The position numbers and the translations under genes were made by a program. A stretch of DNA of 64,000 nucleotides from Gammaproteobacteria bacterium (GTDB lineage Bacteria; Gemmatimonadota; Gemmatimonadetes; Longimicrobiales; Gaopeijiaceae): the NCBI GenBank assembly GCA_028819075.1, contig JAPPMM010000016.1, positions 1 to 64,000 on the forward strand, read 5' to 3'. Within the stretch, counting starts at the first letter, position 1; every line of letters begins with the position of its first letter. A model generated the notes under the pieces. It had not been told where the DNA came from, ran no database searches, and worked only from the letters and a program-made list of their open reading frames with translations. Positions 16,217 through 24,684 of the stretch are shown here, piece after piece.

Positions 16217-17392
16217 ATGACCCCGCGGGAGAGCGTGGAGGGCCGCGCGAGGGAGGGCGACGCGCTCGCGCTGGCGCGCCTCCTGGTGGCCGTGCCGTCC
16301 GTCAATCCGCGCATCGAGGCTTCCGGCGGCGGAGAGGGGGAGATCGCCGCCTGCGCGGCCGGGTTGCTCGAAGGCTGGGGATTCGATGTCTTGCTGACGG
16401 AGCCCGAGGCGGGCCGCCCCAACGTGGTCGGACGCATCGGCGACGGGCCCCGCAGCCTGATGTTCAACGGCCACCTGGACACCGTCGGTGTCGAGGGGAT
16501 GACCATCGACCCGTTCGGCGCGCAGGTTCGGGACGGACGCCTGTGGGGGCGCGGGTCGTGCGACATGAAGGGTGGCGTGGCGGCCCTCCTGAGCGCCGCG
16601 GCCGCGCTGGCGCGCCGGGGTCCGCCTGGTGAACTCATCGTCGCGCTGACCGCCGACGAGGAGCACGCCAGCACCGGAATGGCCGGGCTCACCGATGCCG
16701 GCGTGGGCGCCGATGCCGCCGTAGTGTGCGAGCCCACCGGGCTCGCGGTCATGCCCGCCCACAAGGGATTCGTGTGGGTCGAGGCCGCCTTCGCGGGACG
16801 CGCCGCGCACGGTTCCCGGCCCGATCAGGGGGTGGACGCGATTCTGCACGCCGCCGAGTTTCTCGTCGCCATGGCCGAGTACGAGCAGAGCCTGTTCGAG
16901 CGGGCGCCGCATCCCCTGCTGGGCTGGGGGTCGATTCACGCGGGGACCATCTCCGGGGGGGCTGCCCCGTCAGTCTATCCGGAGCACTGCGAGGTCGTGG
17001 TGGAGCGGCGAACCCTGCCCCACGAGTCGCCCGAGGCCGTCATGCAGGAGCTCGCGGCCGTGGTGGCGGGGCTCGGCGAGGAGGCACGGTCCGGCGCCGC
17101 GCTGCGCATGACGCTGGAGCGTCCGGGGACCGAGGTGCCGGAGGCGTCACCACTGGTGCAGGGCCTGCTCGGGGCGATCGCCGCCAGCGGACGGGATCCG
17201 ACCATCGAGGGCATGACCGCCTGGGTCGACGCCGCCTTCCTGAACCGGTCCGGGACTCCGGCCGTATGTTTCGGTCCGGGGTCGATCGCGCAGGCACACT
17301 CCGCCGACGAGTGGATCGCGGTCGACGAGATCGAGGCCTGCGCGCGCATCCTGGAGGGTTTTGGCCGGGAGTTTCTGTCCGGAGGAAGGTAG
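16217..17392 (+). CDS. M20 family metallopeptidase (ArgE/DapE-like)
   Basis: 391 residues. Zinc ligands and catalytic residues are in place: His86 and Asp88 in FNGHLDTVG, Asp116 in GSCDMKGG, Glu148-Glu149 in ADEEH, and VCEPTG. The dimerisation lid (KGFVWVEAAFAGRAAHGSRPDQG) and a C-terminal His in AQAHSADEWI are also present. The family removes acyl or aminoacyl groups from amino acids and peptides. With arginase two genes downstream, acetylornithine/arginine turnover is an attractive idea but is only inference. The following gene starts at the next base after the stop. Confidence 0.85.
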   Translation: MTPRESVEGRAREGDALALARLLVAVPSVNPRIEASGGGEGEIAACAAGLLEGWGFDVLLTEPEAGRPNVVGRIGDGPRSLMFNGHLDTVGVEGMTIDPFGAQVRDGRLWGRGSCDMKGGVAALLSAAAALARRGPPGELIVALTADEEHASTGMAGLTDAGVGADAAVVCEPTGLAVMPAHKGFVWVEAAFAGRAAHGSRPDQGVDAILHAAEFLVAMAEYEQSLFERAPHPLLGWGSIHAGTISGGAAPSVYPEHCEVVVERRTLPHESPEAVMQELAAVVAGLGEEARSGAALRMTLERPGTEVPEASPLVQGLLGAIAASGRDPTIEGMTAWVDAAFLNRSGTPAVCFGPGSIAQAHSADEWIAVDEIEACARILEGFGREFLSGGR

Positions 17393-18106
17393 ATGAAGAA
17401 CGATCCCGCGACCGGCGGCACAGCGCTCGACAAGGTGCGCCAGGCCACAATCGACCGGTTGTGCGAGCGGTTCGCCGAGGATCGCCTGTCCATGCGCGAC
17501 TTCGAGCGCCGCCTTGATCTCGCGCATCGGGCGACCTCGACCCGTCAGCTCCCGGCGCTCGTGGCCGGTTTCCCTGCCACGACGCAGCAGCCGGCCGGCG
17601 GCACCCCCGTCCCGGCGACTCGCGCGCACCAAACCCTCCCCGCGGATGTGGTGCCTCTGGAGAGGGTGCCGGCCCGGCAGTTCATGGCAGGTGTCCTGGG
17701 AGCGAGCACGCGGGGTGGGGCGTGGATCGCGCCCCGCGAGATGTACGCCCTCGCGCTCATGGGGGGCGTCGAGCTCGATTTTCGGGAAGCCGGCTTCGGG
17801 CCGGGCGTGACCGAGGTCACCGTCTTCGCCCTCTGGGGCGGGGTGGACATCATCGTCCCGCCGGGCCTCCAGGTCGAATGCAGCGGCGCGGGCATCATGG
17901 GAGCGTTCGAACGGACGCCCGACGAGCTCGCGGACGCGCCCGTGGCTTCCTCGGATCCGGGATCTCCCGTGTTGCGGGTCAACGGGGTGGCCCTGATGGG
18001 TGGCGTTGACGTGACCACGCGGCTGCCGGGCGAGAGGGAGAAGGACGCGGCCCGCCGCCGCAAGCTGGCGCGGAAGGCGCGCCGCAAGGAGCTCCGCGGA
18101 TGGTGA
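17393..18106 (+). CDS. DUF1707 / LiaF-like cell-wall response protein
   Basis: 237 residues. The N-terminal 60 residues are a DUF1707 helical domain (IDRLCERFAEDRLSMRDFERRLDLA). The C-terminal half is the LiaF-like beta domain: ALMGGVELDFREAGF, VTVFALWGGVDIIVPPG and VALMGGVDVTTRLPG, three turns of a GGV-type strand repeat. A basic tail of Lys/Arg ends the protein. Such proteins are tied to envelope stress sensing. There are no membrane helices. GGAGGAAGG precedes the ATG, which abuts the M20 stop. Its stop overlaps the arginase start by seven bases. Confidence 0.8.
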   Translation: MKNDPATGGTALDKVRQATIDRLCERFAEDRLSMRDFERRLDLAHRATSTRQLPALVAGFPATTQQPAGGTPVPATRAHQTLPADVVPLERVPARQFMAGVLGASTRGGAWIAPREMYALALMGGVELDFREAGFGPGVTEVTVFALWGGVDIIVPPGLQVECSGAGIMGAFERTPDELADAPVASSDPGSPVLRVNGVALMGGVDVTTRLPGEREKDAARRRKLARKARRKELRGW

Positions 18107-19011
18107 AGGAGCTTGCGCTGGTGTCGGTGCAGATGGATCTCGGCGCCGGGCGGCGCGGCGTGGACATGGGACCGTCCGCGATGCGCATCGCCGGCCTCAG
18201 GGACAAGCTGGAGCGACTCGGCTATCGTGTCCGCGAGATGGGAACGGTGGTGGCGACCGATCCCGAACGCACCGAGCAGCGGGACCTGCAGGCGCGCTAC
18301 CTGCCCGAAGTCGAATCCGTGTGCCGCCGCGCCCGCGACATGGTCGAGGATGCGCTGGTGCGGGGATGGATGCCGCTCGTGCTGGGCGGCGACCACAGCA
18401 TCGCCATCGGATCCGTGGCCGGCGTCAGCCGCTTCTACGCGCGCAGCAGGGAGAGGATCGGCCTCATCTGGGTGGATGCCCACTCGGACATGAACACGCC
18501 CGAGTCCAGCCCGTCCGGCAACGTGCACGGGATGCCGCTCGCGGTGCTGACCGGCCACGGGCCGCAGGTGCTGAGATCGCTGGCGGACCGGCACCCGGCG
18601 GTGCGGCCGGAAAACGTGAGCATGATCGGGGTGCGCGAAATCGACCGGGCCGAACGGGAGGTGGTCAGGTCATCCGGCGTGCGCGTGTTCACCATGTCGG
18701 AAGTCGACGAGCGCGGCATCGCCTCCTGCGTGGACGAGGCGATCGCCAGAGCGAGCGCCGGCACCGCGGGGTTCCACCTCTCCTACGACCTGGACAGCCT
18801 CGATCCCATGATCGCACCGGGCGTCGGCACGCCCGTGGCCGGGGGGCTGACCTTCCGCGAAGGACACCTGATCTGCGAGAAGGTGGCGCGGTCGGGAAGG
18901 CTCGTCGGCCTGGAAATGGTGGAGCTCAACCCCGTCCTGGACGCGCGCAACCGCACCGCCCGGATGGCGGTGGGGCTGATCGCCTCCGCGCTGGGGCAGA
19001 CGATCCTCTGA
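18100..19011 (+). CDS. rocF: Arginase
   Basis: 303 residues with all ureohydrolase metal motifs: GGDHSIAIGS, DAHSDMN (plus PSGNVHGM, typical of true arginases) and SYDLDSLDP. The Mn2 centre hydrolyses arginine to ornithine and urea. The SGNVHGMPLA segment favours arginase over agmatinase. The start overlaps the LiaF-like gene, so M20 peptidase, LiaF-like protein and arginase form one translationally coupled unit. No urease genes are seen. The bacilliredoxin gene converges ten bases after the stop. Confidence 0.9.
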   Translation: MVKELALVSVQMDLGAGRRGVDMGPSAMRIAGLRDKLERLGYRVREMGTVVATDPERTEQRDLQARYLPEVESVCRRARDMVEDALVRGWMPLVLGGDHSIAIGSVAGVSRFYARSRERIGLIWVDAHSDMNTPESSPSGNVHGMPLAVLTGHGPQVLRSLADRHPAVRPENVSMIGVREIDRAEREVVRSSGVRVFTMSEVDERGIASCVDEAIARASAGTAGFHLSYDLDSLDPMIAPGVGTPVAGGLTFREGHLICEKVARSGRLVGLEMVELNPVLDARNRTARMAVGLIASALGQTIL

Positions 19012-19020
19012 GGGCCCTGC

Positions 19021-19440
19021 CTACGCGCAGTGCTCGTCGAAGGCGCTGCCCAGGTCGGCGGCGATCTGGTAGGCCGAATGCCCCTCGATCTGGTGGCGTT
19101 CCATCATGTACACGAGCTCGCCGTCCTTGAACAGCGCGACCGACGGCGACGACGGCGGGTAGCCGGCGATGTACTCGCGCGCCTTGGCCGTGGCGTCCAT
19201 GTCCTGACCGGCGAAAACGGTGGTCAGGATCTCGGGACGGTTCTCGTTTTCCAGCGCCAGGGCGACGCCGGGGCGCATGGCGCCGGCCGCGCAACCGCAG
19301 ATGGAGTTGACCACCAGCAGCAGCGGGCGGTCCTCACCGTCCACGACCGCTTCCACCTGGTCGGACGTGCGCAGTTCCTGAAAGCCCAGGCGGACGAGTT
19401 CCGCGCGCATGGGGGCGACAATCATCTCCGGGTATGGCAT
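19021..19440 (-). CDS. BrxA/BrxB family bacilliredoxin
   Basis: 139 residues from ATG 19440 with GGAG about ten bases upstream. The characteristic start MPYPEMIVAPMRAEL and active site SICGCAAG (CGC motif) define the YphP/YqiW family. In bacilli these proteins remove bacillithiol from oxidised proteins. Whether this organism makes bacillithiol cannot be told here. The C-terminal YMMERHQIEG is also typical. The gene is divergent from the molybdenum hydroxylase operon. Confidence 0.88.
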   Translation of the reverse strand: MPYPEMIVAPMRAELVRLGFQELRTSDQVEAVVDGEDRPLLLVVNSICGCAAGAMRPGVALALENENRPEILTTVFAGQDMDATAKAREYIAGYPPSSPSVALFKDGELVYMMERHQIEGHSAYQIAADLGSAFDEHCA

Positions 19441-19625
19441 CGGGAAATCACTCCGCTCGCGGGGGACGACGGGGAACGGGATGCGCAGCCGGCGATGGTA
19501 CCTCACCGGATCGCTGCTTCGGACATCCCGCTGGGCGGAAAGTAACGAGGAGCGAACTGTCGCCTCAAGTCCTGGTACTATTGGTTTCGGGAATCTCACA
19601 CGAAGCGGGAGGCTGCCGCGCTCGC

Positions 19626-20135
19626 ATGGTGAAGGCCACGACCTGCATCGTCCATCTGCGCGTCAACGGAGACGATTACGCGCCGGGCGTGCCCTCGCAC
19701 TACACGCTGCTGGAGACGCTGCGGTACGTCATCGGGCTCACCGGCTCCAAGCAGGGCTGCGACAAGGGCGATTGCGGGGCATGCACGGTCATTCTCGATG
19801 GAGAGCCGCACCTGTCGTGCATCACCCCGGTGCTGGCGGCGGAGGGGCGCGAGATCCGAACCGTGGAAGGACTGGCAGGCGCGGGCCGTCCGCACCCGCT
19901 GCAGGACGCCTTCGACCTCAACGGGGCGGCGCAGTGCGGGTTCTGCACCCCCGGCATCCTGTGCTCGGCGGCCGCCCTCCTGGAGCGCAACGATGCGCCG
20001 AGCCGGACGGAAATCCGGGAGGCGCTCGCCGGCAACCTCTGCCGCTGCACCGGCTACACCAAGATCTACGACGCCGTCGAGTCGGCGGCCGCGGTGTTGC
20101 GCGGGCAGAGCGGCGGGACGGAGAACGGGGAATGA
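19626..20135 (+). CDS. Molybdenum hydroxylase, [2Fe-2S] subunit
   Basis: 169 residues. The N-terminal plant-type [2Fe-2S] cluster uses Cys45, Cys50, Cys53 and Cys65 (GCDKGDCGACTV). The C-terminal helical cluster uses Cys104, Cys107, Cys139 and Cys141 (CGFCTPG and NLCRCTGY). This is the small electron-transfer subunit of xanthine dehydrogenase-family enzymes such as 4-hydroxybenzoyl-CoA reductase and CO dehydrogenase. A longer open frame extends upstream, but the family start fits the ATG at 19626. It overlaps the large subunit gene by ATGA. Confidence 0.92.
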   Translation: MVKATTCIVHLRVNGDDYAPGVPSHYTLLETLRYVIGLTGSKQGCDKGDCGACTVILDGEPHLSCITPVLAAEGREIRTVEGLAGAGRPHPLQDAFDLNGAAQCGFCTPGILCSAAALLERNDAPSRTEIREALAGNLCRCTGYTKIYDAVESAAAVLRGQSGGTENGE

Positions 20136-22666
20136 GCGATTCTCCGCGGCGTGACCCGGCCCTTGGGGAGCTTGCGCTGTGGGCTGAGACGGACGACGGG
20201 TCCCGGCCGGATTCGGGGGCGGCGTCCGGCGACGCCGCTCATCCGGCACCCGGGGTGGGGTCCGGCTTCACGCTCATAGGCAAGCCCCAGCGCAAGGTGG
20301 ACGGGCTGGCCAAGGCCACGGGCAAGGCGGCGTACACCGACGACATCTCGCTCCCCGGGATGCTGCACGGGAAAATCCTGCGCAGCCCGCACCCCCACGC
20401 CCGCATCCTCTCCATCGATGCCTCCCGGGCCCTCGCGCTCGAGGGCGTGCACGCGGTCGTCACGGGCCGCGACATGCCGGTCCGCTACGGCATCATTCCC
20501 TGGACGCCCGACGAATACCCGCTGTGCGTGGAGCGGGTGCGCTACATCGGCGACGGGGTGGCGGCGGTGGCGGCGGTGGATGAAGACACCGCAATCCGGG
20601 CGCTTTCGCGGATCCGCGTCGAGTACGACGAGCTGCCCGCCTGTCTCGATCCCGCAGAGGCGCTCGCCGCCGATGGGAGCGAGGAGCATCCCTTCATCCA
20701 CGAGCCGCGCCGGGAGGGACGGAACGGCAACGTCACCAAGCGGGTGCAGCTCAGCTTCGGCGAGGTGGACGAGCGCATGGCGGACGCCGACGTGGTGGTG
20801 GAGGGCGAGTACTTCTTCGAGGGCACCACCCACACCCCCATCGAACCGCACTGCGCCATCGGCCGCTACGACGAGAACGGGCGCCTGACGGTGTGGTCGG
20901 CGACCCAGGTGCCGCACTACCTGCACCGCGAGCTGGCCTCGGTTCTGGGGCTGGACCCCGCGACCATCCGGGTCGTGCAGCCGCCGGTGGGCGGGGCGTT
21001 CGGCGGCAAGTCCGAGCCCTTCGACCTGGAGTTCTGCGTCGCCCGGCTGTCCATGGTGACGGGGCGCCCGGTCAAGATCCTCTATACCCGCGAAGAGGTG
21101 TTCTACGCCCACCGCGGGCGCCATCCCTTCCACATGAAGTACCGCACCGGCGCCGACGAAGAGGGTCGGCTGCAGGCCGTCGATGCGGAGGTCGTGCTGG
21201 ACGGGGGCGCGTACGCGTCCTTCGGGCTCGTGACCACGTATTACGCGGGCCAACTGCTCACCGCCCCCTACGCCATGCCCGCGTACAGCTTCGATTCCAC
21301 GCGCGTCTACACCAACAAGCCCGCCTGCGGCCCGAAACGCGGCCACGGCTCGGTGCAGCCGCGCTTCGCCTTCGAGGTGCAGCTGGACAAGCTCGCCGAG
21401 AAGCTGGCGATGGACCCCATCGAGCTCCGGCGCGTCAACTTCATGGGCGGCAACACGCGCACGGTGAACGAGCTGCGCGTCACCTCGAACGGCTTCCTGG
21501 AGTGTCTGGATGCCGTGGAAAAGGCGAGCGGATGGCGGGAGCGCCATCGACGGCTGCCGCCGGGGCGGGGACTCGGCGTAGCCGGTTCCTGCTACATCTC
21601 CGGAACCAACTACCCGGTCTATCCCAACGAGATGCCGCAGTCGGCGATCCAGTTGCAGGTGGACAGGTCGGGGCGGGTGGCGGTGCTGAGCGGAGCATCG
21701 GAGATCGGGCAGGGGTGCGACTCCATGGTGGCGTACATCACCGCGGAGGAGCTGGGCGTGCCGCTCGAGTACGTGCGCGTATTGGCTGGCGACACCGACT
21801 TCACCCCGGTGGACCTGGGCGCCTACTCGTCGCGCATCACCTTCATGCTCGGCAACGCCTGCATCGATGCCGCCCGCAAGCTGCGCAGGAAGGTGCAGGA
21901 GGCCGTAGCGGAGGACTGGGAATGCCCGCCGGGCCAGGTTCAACTGGCGGGAGGGTGGGCGTATTACGCGCCGGACACCGGGCGCAGGATGCCCATCGCC
22001 CAGGCCTTCAACCTGGCCGAGGCGCGCTTCGGCACGCTGGGGGCCACCGGCTGGTACAACACGCCGCGCGACAACCACGGCGACTACCGCGGCGGGACCA
22101 TCGGCGCATCGCCAGCGTACTCCTTCACGGCGCACGTGGCCGAGGTCGACGTGGATGTGGAAACCGGGGTCGTGGACGTGGTCCGGATCTGGGTGGCGCA
22201 TGACTGCGGGCGCGCCCTGAACCCGCTGCTGGTGGAGGGTCAGATGGAGGGGTCCGTCTACATGGGCTTCGCCGAGGCGCTCATGGAGGAGCAGATCTTC
22301 AAGTCCGCCGCGCAGGGGCGCGCGGGGCTCCACAACGCGCCCTCGCTCCTCGACTACCGCATTCCCACCAGCCTGGACACGCCGGAAATCGAATCGCTGA
22401 TCGTCGAGTCGATCGACCCGGAGGGCCCCTACGGCGCCAAGGAGGCGGGCGAGGGGCCGCTGCATTCCTCGATCCCGGCGATCGCCAACGCCATCCACGA
22501 TGCCACGGGGGTTCGCATGGACCGTCTGCCCTTCTCCGCCCCGAACGTGTGGAGAGCCATCCAGGAGGCCGGGGGGCCGAAGGCGCTGGAGCCGCCGCGG
22601 CGCCGGACCGCACCGCCTCGGGAGCCCGCGAGGGTCGACAGGACGGCGGTCGGGGTGGGCCGATGA
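20132..22666 (+). CDS. Molybdenum hydroxylase, Mo-cofactor subunit
   Basis: 844 residues. After a variable 45-residue head comes the aldehyde oxidase/xanthine dehydrogenase a/b hammerhead (RKVDGLAKATGKAAYTDDI). Then come the cofactor-binding segments TTHTPIEPHCAIG, PPVGGAFGGKSEP and QPRFAFEVQLDK, and the catalytic GAKEAGEGP near the C-terminus with the conserved Glu. Overall pattern is closest to the 4-hydroxybenzoyl-CoA reductase alpha and related clade. The substrate cannot be fixed from sequence; a cyclic aromatic or N-heterocycle is likely. Stop and next start overlap (ATGA). Confidence 0.9.
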   Translation: MSDSPRRDPALGELALWAETDDGSRPDSGAASGDAAHPAPGVGSGFTLIGKPQRKVDGLAKATGKAAYTDDISLPGMLHGKILRSPHPHARILSIDASRALALEGVHAVVTGRDMPVRYGIIPWTPDEYPLCVERVRYIGDGVAAVAAVDEDTAIRALSRIRVEYDELPACLDPAEALAADGSEEHPFIHEPRREGRNGNVTKRVQLSFGEVDERMADADVVVEGEYFFEGTTHTPIEPHCAIGRYDENGRLTVWSATQVPHYLHRELASVLGLDPATIRVVQPPVGGAFGGKSEPFDLEFCVARLSMVTGRPVKILYTREEVFYAHRGRHPFHMKYRTGADEEGRLQAVDAEVVLDGGAYASFGLVTTYYAGQLLTAPYAMPAYSFDSTRVYTNKPACGPKRGHGSVQPRFAFEVQLDKLAEKLAMDPIELRRVNFMGGNTRTVNELRVTSNGFLECLDAVEKASGWRERHRRLPPGRGLGVAGSCYISGTNYPVYPNEMPQSAIQLQVDRSGRVAVLSGASEIGQGCDSMVAYITAEELGVPLEYVRVLAGDTDFTPVDLGAYSSRITFMLGNACIDAARKLRRKVQEAVAEDWECPPGQVQLAGGWAYYAPDTGRRMPIAQAFNLAEARFGTLGATGWYNTPRDNHGDYRGGTIGASPAYSFTAHVAEVDVDVETGVVDVVRIWVAHDCGRALNPLLVEGQMEGSVYMGFAEALMEEQIFKSAAQGRAGLHNAPSLLDYRIPTSLDTPEIESLIVESIDPEGPYGAKEAGEGPLHSSIPAIANAIHDATGVRMDRLPFSAPNVWRAIQEAGGPKALEPPRRRTAPPREPARVDRTAVGVGR

Positions 22667-23634
22667 GCGCCGCATTCAGGCACGTAATACACGCGAATTA
22701 CAGGCGCTTGGCGCGCCCCGCCGCGGCCATCGCGGCCCTTCTCGCCCTGGCATCCTGTGATTCCGGGTCTTCCGTCGAGGAGGCCCGCCTGCTGGCGCTG
22801 TCGGAGGGGACGGCGGAGGACTGGGGCATCGTGCGCTCGACGCTTGCCCGGGCCTGGGACGAAGAACTGCACCGCCTGCCGCTGGGCGAGACCATGGCGC
22901 GCATCGGCGTGACCTTCGTGGGCACCGCGTACGTGCCGCAGACCCTCGAAGTGGAGGGCCCCGAGCGCCTGGTGGTCAACCTGCGCGAGCTCGACTGCGT
23001 CACCTTCGTCGAGAACGTGCTGGCGCTGGGCCGCTTCGTTCATCTCCACGACCCGTCGTTGCTCGACGATGAAGCGCGGCTGCGCGCCGAGTACCGGCGG
23101 CTGCTCACCGAGATCCGGTACCGGGGCGGCGACCTGGAGGGCTATCCGAGCCGGCTGCACTACTTCTCCGAGTGGATCGCCGACAACGAGGCGCGCGGGC
23201 TGGTGCGCGACATCTCCCGGGAGTTGGGCGGGATGGCCGACGACACCCCGATCGACTTCATGTCGGCGCACCCGGATGCCTACCGGCAGCTCGCCGAGCC
23301 CGGCGTGGTCGACGAGATCGCGCGCGCGGAGGCCCGGCTGAGCGCGCGGCCCCGCTACTTCATCGGCGAGGCGCACATCGAGGACACGGCTCCGGGTATC
23401 GCCAACGGCGACATCATCGCCGCCACCTCCACGGTGGACGGGCTCGACATCGCGCACACCGGGCTGGCGCTGGTGCGCGACGGCGGCGTGTTTCTGCTCC
23501 ATGCTCCCCTGGTCGGGTCCGCTGTCCAGATCAGCGAGGTTCCGCTCGCCGAACGCGTCCAGCGCATCGGCGGCCAGGACGGGATCATGGTGGCGCGACC
23601 CCTGGAGCCCGGCACTGCCGGCGGAGATCGCTGA
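22663..23634 (+). CDS. DUF1460 lipoprotein, amidase-like
   Basis: 323 residues with a lipoprotein signal ending LALASC. The DUF1460 domain shows the NlpC/P60-type nucleophile region NLRELDCVTFVENVLAL (Cys in ELDC) and a later His in DIAHTGLALV. Relatives include N-acetylmuramoyl-L-alanine amidase-like proteins acting on cell wall peptides. It sits between two subunit genes of the molybdenum hydroxylase, with an ATGA overlap in front and its stop directly against the next start. That placement is unusual because nothing in its chemistry links it to the hydroxylase. Confidence 0.82.
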   Translation: MSAAFRHVIHANYRRLARPAAAIAALLALASCDSGSSVEEARLLALSEGTAEDWGIVRSTLARAWDEELHRLPLGETMARIGVTFVGTAYVPQTLEVEGPERLVVNLRELDCVTFVENVLALGRFVHLHDPSLLDDEARLRAEYRRLLTEIRYRGGDLEGYPSRLHYFSEWIADNEARGLVRDISRELGGMADDTPIDFMSAHPDAYRQLAEPGVVDEIARAEARLSARPRYFIGEAHIEDTAPGIANGDIIAATSTVDGLDIAHTGLALVRDGGVFLLHAPLVGSAVQISEVPLAERVQRIGGQDGIMVARPLEPGTAGGDR

Positions 23635-24636
23635 ATGCTGCGCCTGCCCCCGTTCCGCTACCACCGGCCCCGAACCATCGACGAAGCCGTGGGGCTGCTG
23701 GACCGATGGGGAAGCAGGGCGCTCCCGGTCTCGGGGGGCACGGACCTCATCCCCAACATGAAGCATCGGCTCTTCACCCCCGAACACCTGGTCGCGCTCA
23801 GGCAGATCCCCGGCATGAGGGGGTTCCGGCGCGACGGCAGCGCGCTGGTGATCGGCGGGGCGGAGACGCTGGCCTCGGTGGCGCGCCATCCCGAGGTGCG
23901 GCGCCGGTTCCCGTCGCTGGCGGCGGCCGCAGGGCAGGTGGCGGGACCGCAGCTGCGCAACATGGGCACCCTGGGCGGCAACATCTGCCTGGACACCCGC
24001 TGCACGTACTACAACCAGACGGAGTTCTGGCGCGACGCCCTCGGGTACTGCCTCAAGAAGGATGGGGATGTGTGCCACGTCACCCGCGTGGGGAAGAAGT
24101 GCGTGGCCGCGCATTCGGCCGATACCCCGCCCGTGCTCATGACACTGGGGGCGACCATCGAGCTGGCCGGACCCGAGGGGCGCCGGCAAGTGGGCCTGAA
24201 CGACTTCTTCCTGGCGGACGGCATCTGGAACAGCCGCAGAAAGCCGGGGGAAATCGTGACCCGGGTGCGCATTCCCTTCCCCTCGCGTGACAGCCGCGCC
24301 GCGTACACCAAGCTGCGCCAGCGGCGCTCCATCGACTTCCCGCTGCTGTCGGTGGCCGTCTCCGCCGACTTCCAGCGCTCCGGGCGGGTCTGCCAAATCA
24401 TGGGCGTGGTGACCGCGCTCGGCGCCCGGCCACGGCTGCTGACCGGATGGGCCCGCATCGCGCTGGGCCGCACGCTCTCGAACGAGGTGGTCGAGGCGCT
24501 CGCGGAGCGGGCCCACCGCCAGTGCCATCCGCTGGAAAACGCGATCGTCGATGCGGACTGGCGCCGGGCGATGGTGCCGGTGCAGGTTCGTCTGGCGCTG
24601 GAGGCGCTGCGGCCCTCAGCCGCGAGTGCTTCGTAG
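23635..24636 (+). CDS. Molybdenum hydroxylase FAD subunit with 4Fe-4S insert
   Basis: 333 residues. FAD is bound by PVSGGTDLIP (31-40) and RNMGTLGGNI (108-117). An extra insert carries cysteines 118, 123, 139, 147 and 156 (CTYYNQ, ALGYCLKKDGDVCHV, KKCVAA). The spacing 123-139-147-156 matches my memory of the [4Fe-4S] ligands in the beta subunit of 4-hydroxybenzoyl-CoA reductase, whose insert is absent from ordinary xanthine dehydrogenases. The enzyme may therefore exchange electrons with a low-potential ferredoxin. The C-terminal CO dehydrogenase flavoprotein domain is complete. Confidence 0.88.
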   Translation: MLRLPPFRYHRPRTIDEAVGLLDRWGSRALPVSGGTDLIPNMKHRLFTPEHLVALRQIPGMRGFRRDGSALVIGGAETLASVARHPEVRRRFPSLAAAAGQVAGPQLRNMGTLGGNICLDTRCTYYNQTEFWRDALGYCLKKDGDVCHVTRVGKKCVAAHSADTPPVLMTLGATIELAGPEGRRQVGLNDFFLADGIWNSRRKPGEIVTRVRIPFPSRDSRAAYTKLRQRRSIDFPLLSVAVSADFQRSGRVCQIMGVVTALGARPRLLTGWARIALGRTLSNEVVEALAERAHRQCHPLENAIVDADWRRAMVPVQVRLALEALRPSAASAS

Positions 24637-24684
24637 GGCCGGCCACACACCCCCAATCCGCATCCGCCCAACCTCGAGCCAGCC

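Noticed and set aside
20066-22675. An 869-residue open frame on the minus strand opposite the large hydroxylase subunit.
   Set aside because: It mirrors the third codon position of a well-supported gene, has no family pattern and is rich in Arg, His and Gly. The same holds for long frames opposite 22429-24528, 59042-61555 and 45810-47585.
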